Shown one piece after another: positions 8,799 through 17,831 of a stretch of 64,000 nt of DNA. Each line of letters starts with the position of its first letter. Position 1 is the stretch's first letter. The translations under genes and the position numbers were made by a program. The stretch comes from JBQTKD01 sp963703165 (GTDB taxonomy: Bacteria > Actinomycetota > Actinomycetes > Sporichthyales > Sporichthyaceae): contig OY969798.1 in NCBI GenBank assembly GCA_963703165.1, positions 1,674,001 to 1,738,000 of the forward strand, in the 5' to 3' direction. The notes under the pieces were generated by a model. That model had not been told where the DNA came from, searched no databases, and worked only from the letters and a program-made list of their open reading frames with translations.

Positions 8799-9411
8799 CG
8801 GGCGTCGCCTCCTCGGCGGCGAGGGCACGCAGCTTGTTCAGCGCGCGGTGCTGGGCAACGCGCACCGCCCCCGGGGTCATGTTCAGCGCACGGCCGGTCT
8901 CCTCGGCGGACAGCCCGACGGCCACCCGCAGCACCATCAGCTCGCGCAGATGGTCAGGCAGCTTGTCGAGCAGGTCCCGTGCCCGCTTGGCCTCGGCAGC
9001 GGCCAGGGCCGCCTCCTCGGGACCCGCGGACTCGTCGAGCGTCTCGGGCAGAGTCTCCGTCGGCACTGCGGCGCGGATCGCTGCGCGCTGCACATCGGCC
9101 ACCTTGCGCGCCGAGATACCGAAGACGAACGCCTCGAACGGGCGTCCTTCATCGCGGTATCGGGGCAGTGCGGTGAGCACGGCGATACATGCCTCCTGCG
9201 CCGCGTCGTCCGCGGCATAGTCGGCGCCGGGTAGGCGACCGAGACGACCTCTGCAGTAACGAAGAACCATCGGCCGGATCCGGGCGAGTAACTCTTCCGT
9301 AGCGCGTTGGTCACCCTGAGTGGCCGCGGCAGCAAGGTCGCGTAGCTCGATCCGGTCCGTACGTCCTTCAATCGGATCCGGATCCCCTGGCGTTACGCCC
9401 GAGACGCCCAC
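8791..9411 (-). CDS. sigD: ECF-type RNA polymerase sigma factor SigD
   Basis: A 206-residue ECF sigma factor with region 2 at about 40-110 (ARIRPMVLRYCRGRLGR, then DDAAQEACIAVLTALPRYRD and FEAFVFGISARKVADVQRAA) and region 4 at about 145-195 (LPDHLRELMVLRVAVGLSAE, then MTPGAVRVAQHRALNKLRAL). The GTG start at 9411 is preceded by GAGGAG. It sits 24 bp after bldM and overlaps rsdA, matching the conserved bldM-sigD-rsdA-guaB arrangement. SigD in mycobacteria is linked to starvation and stringent conditions; here it is expected to be inhibited by the adjacent RsdA. Confidence 0.9.
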   Translation of the reverse strand: MGVSGVTPGDPDPIEGRTDRIELRDLAAAATQGDQRATEELLARIRPMVLRYCRGRLGRLPGADYAADDAAQEACIAVLTALPRYRDEGRPFEAFVFGISARKVADVQRAAIRAAVPTETLPETLDESAGPEEAALAAAEAKRARDLLDKLPDHLRELMVLRVAVGLSAEETGRALNMTPGAVRVAQHRALNKLRALAAEEATPDE

Positions 9412-9435
9412 CTGCTCCTCAGTTCTACCAAACCG

Positions 9436-10053
9436 TTATCTGACCAGGCCGCGGCGCAAAGCGATAGCCACCGCGTGGGCACGATCTGCGGCACCCAGTT
9501 TGCGGAAGAGCCGGCGAGCGTGCGTCTTGACAGTGTCCTCGGACAAAAACAGGGCGCGACCGATCTCGGCGTTGCTCTGGCCCTCGCACATTCCGGAGAG
9601 CACCTCGAGTTCCCGGTCGGTGAGAGTCGCAACCGGACGTTCCTCGGTGCCGGGAGCCCCCACCTCGGCCGTCGGCTGCGGCTCGATCAGGGCCTGGCCG
9701 ACGACGACCCGCACCTCGGCCCGCGAGGCGTCCTTGCGCAGGTAGCCACGGGCGCCCGCTGCCACCGCGGCGACGACCGTCGAGTCCGGGTCCTCCGGTT
9801 TGGTGAGCATGAGCACGCGAGCCGTCGGGTCGGCGGCGCGGATGCGGCGCACCGCACCGGCGCCTCCGCCACCGCGCACCCCGCCCGCGGCGTCGAGCAG
9901 CACCAGGTCCGGCGGTTGCGCGCGGACGTGCTCGAGCGCCTCGTCCTCGGTAGCCGTGGTCACCACACGGTCGACGCCACGAACACTGCCGACCGAACGT
10001 CGCAGTTGTTCGCGGATCAACGGGGAGCCGTCACACACAAGGATCGTGGCCAT
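9436..10053 (-). CDS. bldM: BldM-type orphan response regulator (LuxR/FixJ HTH)
   Basis: A 205-residue protein (ATG at 10053; the in-frame codons upstream belong to leader sequence). The C-terminal HTH (LTDRELEVLSGMCEGQSNAE, then LFLSEDTVKTHARRLFRKLG, DRAHAVAIALRRGLVR) is close to Streptomyces BldM, and the locus beside sigD/guaB is the same. The receiver keeps Asp54, Thr84 and Lys107 but is degenerate: the acidic pair is D8-G9 instead of D-D, and the usual 'DxRMPGxxG' loop is DAAGGVRGGGG. This suggests a phosphorylation-independent regulator, as described for BldM. BldM governs aerial development and sporulation in Streptomyces; a developmental role here is inference. No whiD/whiB gene is adjacent. 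Confidence 0.87.
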   Translation of the reverse strand: MATILVCDGSPLIREQLRRSVGSVRGVDRVVTTATEDEALEHVRAQPPDLVLLDAAGGVRGGGGAGAVRRIRAADPTARVLMLTKPEDPDSTVVAAVAAGARGYLRKDASRAEVRVVVGQALIEPQPTAEVGAPGTEERPVATLTDRELEVLSGMCEGQSNAEIGRALFLSEDTVKTHARRLFRKLGAADRAHAVAIALRRGLVR

Positions 10054-10204
10054 CGCGCCTCCTCGCCGGACAGGTCGCCCCCCGGGACCCGTTCGCACGC
10101 AGCGGAGCGGGTGCCGACCGTGACCGGCGTTTCAGGTTAGCCCGCGGTCGTTGCGCCCAGACACCGAATCTCGATGTCCGGACGGACGCCCGGGGAAGTC
10201 TCGT

Positions 10205-10260
10205 CAGTAGGACAAGCATGCATCATTTGTCCCAATAGTAGGTAATAACCACACTGATCA
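10205..10260 (-). promoter_or_regulatory. AT-rich island upstream of bldM, likely promoter region
   Basis: The 10054-10344 interval between groEL1 and bldM contains no gene. Its middle is unusually AT-rich for this genome and contains, on the minus strand, TACTAT (10235-10240, a TAnnnT -10 candidate) next to GGACAA-N11-TTGTCC with an internal ATGCAT palindrome (about 10210-10232). This is the obvious place for the bldM promoter and an operator. No strong -35 was found and the binding protein is unknown. Confidence 0.35.
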
Positions 10261-10291
10261 CTTCTGTAACGGTTGGGGGCCGGAACAGCGA

Positions 10292-10324
10292 ACAGCCCGG
10301 ATCCGCACTGCGGATCCGGGCTGT
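10292..10324 (-). terminator. Strong hairpin terminator after groEL1
   Basis: ACAGCCCGGATCCGC-ACT-GCGGATCCGGGCTGT is a perfect 15-bp stem with a 3-nt loop, 20 bp beyond the groEL1 stop. The following tract in the transcript (TTCGCTGTT) is only mildly U-rich, as is common for actinobacterial terminators. It should insulate groESL from bldM-sigD. Confidence 0.8.
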
Positions 10325-10344
10325 CCGGGTGGGACTAGTGGGTC

Positions 10345-11964
<1,620 letters not shown>

Positions 11965-12056
11965 CGCCGGATCTACTCCTCTGAATGGCCTTGGACGCGC
12001 GAACGCCCCGGTGCCCGGTCCGGGCCGACCGGGGCGGTCGCACTAATAGCTGAGAG

Positions 12057-12353
12057 TTACTTGGAGACCTTGGCGAGTAGATCGCGGGCGCTGAGGATGA
12101 GGAACTCCTCGCCGCCGTACTTGACCTCGGTGCCGCCGTACTTGCTGTACAGGACGACGTCGCCGACCGCGACGTCCAGCGGCAGGCGCTGACCTTCCTC
12201 GAAACGGCCGGGGCCGACCGCGAGGACCTCGCCCTCCTGGGGCTTCTCCTTGGCGGTGTCCGGGATGACCAGGCCGGAGGCGGTGGTCGTCTCGGCCTCG
12301 AGCGGCTTGACGACGACGCGGTCCTCGAGAGGCGTGATGGAGACCTTGCCCAT
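12057..12353 (-). CDS. groES: Co-chaperonin GroES
   Basis: A 98-residue lid of the GroEL chamber. It shows the usual blocks: ITPLEDRVVVKPLEAE, the mobile loop TTTASGLVIPDTAKEKPQEG with the hydrophobic GLVIP contact, and GDVVLYSKYGGTEVKYGGEE. It is the first gene of the groES-groEL1 operon, with a leader of about 140 nt from the predicted start of transcription, and is predicted to be repressed by HrcA at two CIRCE sites. Confidence 0.97.
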   Translation of the reverse strand: MGKVSITPLEDRVVVKPLEAETTTASGLVIPDTAKEKPQEGEVLAVGPGRFEEGQRLPLDVAVGDVVLYSKYGGTEVKYGGEEFLILSARDLLAKVSK

Positions 12354-12467
12354 TGGTTACAGACCTTCCCTGTGTCCCGACTCGTCGCGCGAGTCGGGCG
12401 GATTCGTAATGAGTCGAAGGCGGCGCCGCGGTCCTGCCGTCGCGGGGGTCAGATCCGGTTCGCGCCG

Positions 12468-12494
12468 TTGGCACACTCATGGTGCGAGTGCCAG
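12468..12494 (-). promoter_or_regulatory. CIRCE operator, promoter-distal copy (HrcA site)
   Basis: TTGGCACAC-N9-GAGTGCCAG: the half-sites match the inverted repeat TTAGCACTC-N9-GAGTGCTAA with the exact 9-nt spacer but several substitutions. It begins about where groES transcription should start (+1 near 12492), so bound HrcA would block initiation. Weaker than the companion site. Confidence 0.7.
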
Positions 12495-12498
12495 TCCG

Positions 12499-12528
12499 AC
12501 CTTATGCAAGGGCTTAGCACTCAGTCAA
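12499..12528 (-). promoter_or_regulatory. groES-groEL1 promoter
   Basis: On the minus strand -35 TTGACT (12528-12523) and -10 TAAGGT (12504-12499) are separated by 18 bp, fitting an actinobacterial housekeeping promoter. The -35 lies inside the spacer of the upstream CIRCE copy and the -10 is immediately before the second copy. Confidence 0.75.
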
Positions 12529-12540
12529 CCCGAGTGCCAG
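12514..12540 (-). promoter_or_regulatory. CIRCE operator covering the groES -35 (HrcA site)
   Basis: TTAGCACTC-N9-GAGTGCCAG: the left half is the exact CIRCE consensus and the right half differs at two bases. The -35 hexamer of groES lies in its spacer, so HrcA binding would exclude RNA polymerase. Centre-to-centre distance to the other CIRCE is 46 bp. Confidence 0.88.
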
Positions 12541-12552
12541 CTCCACTCCCCC

Positions 12553-12558
12553 TAGGCT
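12553..12558 (+). promoter_or_regulatory. Candidate -10 for a leaderless methyltransferase transcript
   Basis: TAGGCT fits TAnnnT and ends 6 nt before the GTG at 12565; no ribosome-binding site is present in that gap. This is the geometry of leaderless actinobacterial transcripts. The promoter would run divergently from the groES promoter and be close to the CIRCE site at 12514-12540. Confidence 0.4.
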
Positions 12559-12564
12559 TCCGCG

Positions 12565-13755
12565 GTGGACCTCGGCATGTTCCGTCAGCTCCGCGAGCCG
12601 GCCGGCGCCGCCCTGCTGGACCGGCTGGCGGGGTTCGGGCCGCTGGACGACGCCGCCGCTCTGCGCGTGGGTACCGCCCTGCGGCGGGAGCACCCGGGCG
12701 AGCTGGTCGCGGCCGCGATCACCCTGGTGCGCCTGCGGGAGCGGGGGCGGGCGAAGTTCGGGGCGGCCGCGGACACCATGTGGTTCACGCCGGACGGCCT
12801 GGAACAGGCCACGCATCCGGTGGTGGCCGCGCACCGTGCGCGCCGGATGGCCGGGGTGCTCGGTACGGGCGCGAGCGTCGTCGATCTCTGCTGCGGCATC
12901 GGCGCGGATCTGGTGGCACTGACCGCGGCGGGATTGACGGCCGTCGGGGTGGATCTCGACCCGCTCACCGCGGAGGTCGCCGCGGCCAACGCGACAGCCC
13001 CTGTGGAGTGCGCCGACGCGACGGTCCGCGACCTGCCCGAGGCCGGGGTGTTTCTCGACCCGGCACGACGAGGTACCCGGGGCCGAGTTTTCGACCCGGC
13101 GGCCTACCGCCCGCCCTGGACCTTCCTGGCCCACCTTCTCGGCGACCATGGCGCCGCTGCGGCCAAGGTCGCGCCTGGGATCCCGCACGACCTGGTTCCT
13201 CCGGGCGTCGAGACCGAGTGGGTGTCCCTGAGCGGGGAGGTCAAAGAGGCCGCGCTCTGGGCCGGTGCGTTCGCGGCCGGGGTCCGGCGCCGCGCCACCC
13301 TGTTGCCGTCCGGCGCGACGCTGTGCGCGGCCGGGCCGGACCGCGACGACGCCTCTCCCCCGGTGGGTCCGGTCGGCCGGTGGCTCTACGAACCCGACGG
13401 CGCGGTGATCCGATCACACCTGGTCGACCAGGTGGTCGCCGCGGTGGACGGTCGACTGCTGGACTCCACGATCGCCTACGTGACGGGCGATTCGCCGGTT
13501 TTGACCCCGTTTGCCCGGGTGTTCGAGGTGACCGACGTGCTCCCGTTCAACCCGACCCGCCTCCGCGCCCTGTTGCGCGAACGAGGAGTTGGCACCCTGA
13601 CCGTCAAGAAGCGGGGATCGGCCATCGACCCGGAACGGCTGCGCAAGGACCTGCTGCGCGGAGGCCATGGCAACGCCGCCGCCACGGTGGTGGTGACGCG
13701 GGTTGCCGGGGTGGCCACGGCCTTGTTGGTGACACCGGCGGTCCTTTCATCCTGA
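12565..13755 (+). CDS. Class I SAM-dependent methyltransferase with THUMP-like C-terminal domain
   Basis: A 396-residue protein with an N-terminal helical part, a Rossmann methyltransferase core (motif I VDLCCGIGADLVAL at about 106-119, VGVDLDPLTAEVA following, and a DPARRGTRGR motif IV region) and a C-terminal domain (VLPFNPTRLRALLRERGVGT, then KKRGSAIDPERLRKDL) resembling the THUMP-like domain of actinobacterial putative RNA methyltransferases. The substrate is unknown; nucleic acid is suggested by the FLDPARR motif. GTG start with no visible ribosome-binding site; ATG at 12577 is an alternative. Divergent from groES, and in the place where tsaD occurs in related genomes. Confidence 0.8.
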   Translation: MDLGMFRQLREPAGAALLDRLAGFGPLDDAAALRVGTALRREHPGELVAAAITLVRLRERGRAKFGAAADTMWFTPDGLEQATHPVVAAHRARRMAGVLGTGASVVDLCCGIGADLVALTAAGLTAVGVDLDPLTAEVAAANATAPVECADATVRDLPEAGVFLDPARRGTRGRVFDPAAYRPPWTFLAHLLGDHGAAAAKVAPGIPHDLVPPGVETEWVSLSGEVKEAALWAGAFAAGVRRRATLLPSGATLCAAGPDRDDASPPVGPVGRWLYEPDGAVIRSHLVDQVVAAVDGRLLDSTIAYVTGDSPVLTPFARVFEVTDVLPFNPTRLRALLRERGVGTLTVKKRGSAIDPERLRKDLLRGGHGNAAATVVVTRVAGVATALLVTPAVLSS

Positions 13756-13783
13756 CGGAGCATCAGATTGCGTTTCCGTGCAG

Positions 13784-13843
13784 GTTCACGCGACACGCCA
13801 CAAGATCTTCCGTCTTCTCAGGTTCACGTGATGTTCTCCGTTC
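13784..13843 (+). promoter_or_regulatory. Candidate PHO box region upstream of the phosphatase genes
   Basis: GTTCACGTGAT and GTTCTCCGTTC are directly repeated 11-nt units at 13822-13832 and 13833-13843, resembling PhoP-binding direct repeats of Streptomyces (GTTCACC-type units every 11 nt). A further GGTTCACG copy starts at 13783. It lies 60-120 bp before the PhoD start, where phosphate control would be expected. Assignment is by pattern only. Confidence 0.4.
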
Positions 13844-13905
13844 CGTGGCCCTGCCGAGGCCACGTGGAATCGACACGGGGATCGCCCTGGAAAAGCGAGC
13901 ACTGG

Positions 13906-15591
13906 ATGAAAGAGCCCACCGGCTCGAACAACTGGCACCTGCCGCGGAAGATCATCAGCCGACGCGCGTTCCTGCAGTCGAGCACCGCCGCGGCGATGAT
14001 GCCGTTGGTGCCGGGGATCCGTGACCTTCCGAGCGGCCCTCCGGGCGCCGCGCAGAGCACGCTCGGCTCGGTCGCCGCCCGCCTGCCGCAGATCGACCCG
14101 TTCACCCTCGGGATCGCCTCGGGCGAACCGACGCCGGACGGGATCGTGCTGTGGACCCGGCTGGCACCGGACCCGTTGGCCGAGGACGGCAGCGGCGGCA
14201 TGGGATCGCGCGACGTCGAGGTGCGCTGGCAGCTGGCCGCCGACCCGCAGTTCCGTCGGATCGTGCGCGCCGGGATCAGCAACGCGCTCGCCGCCGAGGC
14301 GCACAGCGTGCACGTGGAACTCGACGGGCTCACCCCCGGACGGGAGTACTGGTACCGATTCCGCAGCGGGCCGCACATCTCGCCCACCGGCCGCACCCTG
14401 ACCGCCCCGGCGCCGGACTCGACCTCCCCCATCGAGTTCGTGACCACCTCCTGCGCGAACTGGGAGGAGGGCTGGTTCACCGCCTACCGGCACATCGCCA
14501 ACTCGACGCCGGACCTGATCCTCAACCTGGGCGACTACCTGTACGAGTACCAGCAGGGGTTCAAGCCGATCAGCAAGGGCGACGTGCGGGCGCACGCCGG
14601 CGGCCGTCTCAAGACGCTGGCGGACTACCGGCGGCGGCACGCGCAGTACAAGACCGACACCGACCTGCAGGCCGCGCACCTGGCCGCCCCGTGGGTGGTT
14701 GTTCCCGACGACCACGAGGTCGCGAACAACTGGACCAGCGACTGGGCCGCCCGCAAGAGCGACCAGCGCCGCTTCTCCACGATGCGTGCAGCCGCGTTCC
14801 AGGCCTACTGGGAACACATGCCGTTGCGCCGCGCGTCCTACCCGGCGAGCGGCCAGATGCAGCTGTTCCGCACGCTGCGCTGGGGCCGCACCGCCATGTT
14901 CTACGTCCTGGACACCCGCCAGTACCGCAGCCGTCTGCAGTGCCAGAACAGCGACGAGATCGGGGAGACCGGCCAGGTCGCGTGCCTCGCACAGGCCGAC
15001 CAGACCGACCCTTCGCGCACCGTGCTCGGCGCGCGACAGGAGGCATGGCTGGCCCAGCAGATGGGTCAGTCCGACGCCGTGTGGAACCTGCTGGCGCAGC
15101 AGATCATGGTCGCCGCCAAGCCCCGGACGGTGAACGCCGACGGCGCCGTGCTGCCGCACGACGCCGTCACCGTCGACTCCTGGGACGGCTACCCGGGCGC
15201 CCGCGACCGCCTATTGGCGACGGTGCAGGCCACCGGTCTGCGCAACCCCGTCGTGCTGACCGGGGACGTGCACTCGCACTGGGCCGCCGACATCCACCGC
15301 GACTTCGGGTCGGCAGGACTCCCGCCCCTCGGCGTGGAGCTGGTGACCTCCTCGATCAGCACCGGCGGCGACGGCCATCCGCAGCAGCAGTGGGTGCGCG
15401 ACCAACTGCGCCGGCACCCCTATCTGCGCTACTGGGACGGCCGACGCGGCTGGGTGCGCTGCCGCGCGGACTCGGACAGCCTGCGGGCCGATTTCCACGT
15501 CGTACCCAAGGTCTCGCAGCCGTGGTCGCCCGGTCCGGTCGCCGCCTCCTTCCAGGTCCGCGACGGAGTTGCCGGGCTGCAGAGGATCTGA
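13906..15591 (+). CDS. phoD: PhoD-type alkaline phosphatase/phosphodiesterase (Tat-exported), copy 1
   Basis: A 561-residue secreted metallophosphoesterase, best started at ATG 13906 so that the twin-arginine signal SRRAFLQ is at residues 18-24. Metal-site motifs of the PhoD family are present: GDYLYEY (209-215), PDDHE (267-271), and GDVHSHWAAD from 453. An N-terminal Fn3-like PhoD domain (TLGIASGEPTPDGIVLWTRL) precedes the catalytic part. PhoD enzymes use Ca/Fe to release phosphate from mono- and diesters outside the cell. The ribosome-binding site is weak (GAAAAGCGAG). 71 bp separate it from a paralogue, indicating tandem duplication. Confidence 0.9.
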   Translation: MKEPTGSNNWHLPRKIISRRAFLQSSTAAAMMPLVPGIRDLPSGPPGAAQSTLGSVAARLPQIDPFTLGIASGEPTPDGIVLWTRLAPDPLAEDGSGGMGSRDVEVRWQLAADPQFRRIVRAGISNALAAEAHSVHVELDGLTPGREYWYRFRSGPHISPTGRTLTAPAPDSTSPIEFVTTSCANWEEGWFTAYRHIANSTPDLILNLGDYLYEYQQGFKPISKGDVRAHAGGRLKTLADYRRRHAQYKTDTDLQAAHLAAPWVVVPDDHEVANNWTSDWAARKSDQRRFSTMRAAAFQAYWEHMPLRRASYPASGQMQLFRTLRWGRTAMFYVLDTRQYRSRLQCQNSDEIGETGQVACLAQADQTDPSRTVLGARQEAWLAQQMGQSDAVWNLLAQQIMVAAKPRTVNADGAVLPHDAVTVDSWDGYPGARDRLLATVQATGLRNPVVLTGDVHSHWAADIHRDFGSAGLPPLGVELVTSSISTGGDGHPQQQWVRDQLRRHPYLRYWDGRRGWVRCRADSDSLRADFHVVPKVSQPWSPGPVAASFQVRDGVAGLQRI

Positions 15592-15662
15592 GCACCCGGT
15601 GTTGTTCGACACGCAACCTGGCGTCCGCCGGCCGGATGCGTGGCCCCGCTCCTCTATGAGGC

Positions 15663-17348
15663 ATGCCGCCCACCCGCCGGAGCTTCGTCCGTAACGCCTC
15701 TCTCGTCGGGGTTGCCCTCGCCGCCGCTCCCGGCTGGCGGGTGCTCACCGAGTCCACCACCGCCCTTCCCGTGGCAGCCCCCGCGCCACCCGTCGACGTC
15801 CCTCGGCCCATCGACGGTATCCCGGCTGCCCCACAGGCAGCGAGCGACGAAGCGAGCATGCTCGCGCGCCGGATCAGTCCCCCGTTCACTCTCGGGGTCG
15901 CCTCCGGCGAACCGACCGCCGACAGCGTGGTGCTCTGGACCCGGTTGGCGCCTGCGCCGCTGGAGAGCAACGGTTCCGGCGGGATGCCGGACCGCGACAT
16001 GGACGTCGAATGGCAGGTGGCCGCCGACCCCGGCTTCCGCACGATCGTGCGGAGCGGAACGGATACCGCGACCCGCCGCGACGCGCACAGCCTGCACGTC
16101 GAACCGACGGGCCTGCAGCCCGAACGCGATTACTGGTACCGCTTTCGGGTCGGCTCGCACATCTCACCGGTCGGTCGCACCCGCACGGCACCCGGGGCAG
16201 GTGCCGACGTTCCGATCAACTTCGCGGTCACCTCGTGCGCGTTCTGGGAGCAGGGTTGGTTCACGGTCTACCGGCACATCGCCGACGACCATCCCGATCT
16301 GGTGCTGCACCTCGGGGACTACCTCTACGAGTACGAGCCGAGGTTCAAGCCGCCGGACAGCGGGATCGTTCGGGAGCACCTGGGCGGGCGGCTGAAGACC
16401 CTCGCGCAGTTCCGCCGCCGCCACGCGCAGTACCGCGGCGACCCGGACCTGCAGGCCGCGCACGCCGCCGCCCCCTGGCTGGTCATTCCCGACGACCACG
16501 AGGTCGCGGACAACTGGAACCACGACAACGCCAAGGACATCACCGACCCGGCCGAGTTCGCCGCGGTCCGGGCCGCTGCCCTGCAGGCGTACTGGGAACA
16601 CATGCCGATGCGCCCGACTGCCCGGCCGGGCAGCAGTGGCCTGCCGGTGTTCCGCGCGGTCCCCTGGGGTGTCACCGCGACCTTCCACATGCTCGACACC
16701 CGCCAGTACCGCGATCGGCAGAGGTGCGTGGACGGTGCCCGACGCAGTTGCGTCCAGGGCCTGCCCGCCGCGCGCACGATGCTCGGCGCGAAGCAGGAGG
16801 CGTGGCTGAAGAACGGTCTGACTCGCTCGTCGGCCAGGTGGCAGTTCCTCGCGCAGCAGGTGATGTTCGCGTCCACCCCGCGCGCGCTGGATTCCGCCGG
16901 GAGAACGGTCCGCGAGCCCTACGTGAATACCGACTGCTGGGACGGCTATCCCGGAGCCCGCGAACGACTGCTCGCCGCGGCTCGCGAGGCGCAGACCCGC
17001 AACCTGGTGGTGCTCACCGGCGACGCCCACGTGCACTGGGCCGCCGACATCCACCGCGGTGGGTCGGCGGAGTCCGGGCCGCCGGTGGCGTCGGAACTGG
17101 TCACCAGTGCGGTGACGACCGGTGGTGACTGGATCCCGCAGCAGCCGTGGGTGGCAGACGCACTGAAGCGCGCACCGCACCTGAAGTACTGGAGCGGTCG
17201 CCGCGGCTGGATCAAGTGCCACGCCGACTCCGATCACCTGCGCGCGGACTTCCAGGTGGTCCAGAAGGTGTCGCAGCCTGGGCGCCCGGCCACGACCGAG
17301 GCGTCGTTCGTGGTGCGGGACGGCGAGCCCGGACTACGTCGTTCCTGA
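15663..17348 (+). CDS. phoD: PhoD-type alkaline phosphatase/phosphodiesterase (Tat-exported), copy 2
   Basis: A 561-residue paralogue of the preceding gene, same length and architecture. The Tat motif TRRSFVRN is at residues 4-11, the PhoD domain starts with TLGVASGEPTADSVVLWTRL, and the metal motifs GDYLYEY (218-224), PDDHE (276-280) and GDAHVHWAAD are kept. Near the N-terminus it has a longer Pro/Ala linker. Divergence is too large for recent duplication, so the pair may differ in substrate. The last 15 bp overlap the convergent rimI end. No terminator seen between the two phosphatase genes, so they may be co-transcribed. Confidence 0.9.
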   Translation: MPPTRRSFVRNASLVGVALAAAPGWRVLTESTTALPVAAPAPPVDVPRPIDGIPAAPQAASDEASMLARRISPPFTLGVASGEPTADSVVLWTRLAPAPLESNGSGGMPDRDMDVEWQVAADPGFRTIVRSGTDTATRRDAHSLHVEPTGLQPERDYWYRFRVGSHISPVGRTRTAPGAGADVPINFAVTSCAFWEQGWFTVYRHIADDHPDLVLHLGDYLYEYEPRFKPPDSGIVREHLGGRLKTLAQFRRRHAQYRGDPDLQAAHAAAPWLVIPDDHEVADNWNHDNAKDITDPAEFAAVRAAALQAYWEHMPMRPTARPGSSGLPVFRAVPWGVTATFHMLDTRQYRDRQRCVDGARRSCVQGLPAARTMLGAKQEAWLKNGLTRSSARWQFLAQQVMFASTPRALDSAGRTVREPYVNTDCWDGYPGARERLLAAAREAQTRNLVVLTGDAHVHWAADIHRGGSAESGPPVASELVTSAVTTGGDWIPQQPWVADALKRAPHLKYWSGRRGWIKCHADSDHLRADFQVVQKVSQPGRPATTEASFVVRDGEPGLRRS

Positions 17349-17831
17349 CGCATCGTCAGATGCGATGGTGCAGCGCAGGATCAGGGCGTCGGTCCCGTCG
17401 GCGTAGTACCGACGCCTGGTGGAGATCGTCAGGAATCCGCGGCGCGTGTAGAGCGCGATCGCGGCGGTGTTGTCGGCGCGGACCTCCAGCAGCACCTCGG
17501 TGCAGCCGCGGGCCCTCGCCTCCCCCAGCAGTGCGTCGAGCAGCACTGCGCCCCAACCGCTGCCCTGCGCATCGGCACGGACCGCGATCGTCTGCACGTC
17601 GCCGGTCTCATGACCGGACGCGAGTCCGACGTAGCCGACGATCTTCGTGCCCTCGGGCACGTGGACCTCGGCGACGCGGTACCAGCGCAGGTCCGGCACC
17701 CCGGCCAGTTCCGACCAGAACGTGGCCGGCGACCAGGCGTCCGTGCCGAACAGGTCCGCGTCGATCTCCGCGAGCGTGGGGATGTCCCACCATCGCGCCG
17801 GACGCAGAGCACCGTCCGGGTGCGCGCTCAC
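17334..17831 (-). CDS. rimI: Ribosomal-protein-alanine N-acetyltransferase RimI (GNAT)
   Basis: A 165-residue GNAT enzyme that acetylates the N-terminus of S18 and related proteins with acetyl-CoA. The start is the GTG at 17831, overlapping the tsaB stop. Motif A is VRADAQGSGWGAVLLDALLG with the Q/RxxGxG/A acyl-CoA pyrophosphate loop, and the C-terminal part reads VRADNTAAIALYTRRGFLTI as in RimI. Gene order alr...tsaE-tsaB-rimI is conserved; tsaD, which normally follows, is absent here. The end overlaps the convergent phosphatase. Confidence 0.88.
   Translation of the reverse strand: MSAHPDGALRPARWWDIPTLAEIDADLFGTDAWSPATFWSELAGVPDLRWYRVAEVHVPEGTKIVGYVGLASGHETGDVQTIAVRADAQGSGWGAVLLDALLGEARARGCTEVLLEVRADNTAAIALYTRRGFLTISTRRRYYADGTDALILRCTIASDDASGTT

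Noticed and set aside
10054..10291. whiD/whiB gene between groEL1 and bldM
   Set aside because: No frame encodes the four-cysteine WhiB signature in this gap.
13756..13905. Start of PhoD copy 1 at 13768
   Set aside because: It would place 46 residues before the Tat motif; ATG 13906 gives a standard signal length.
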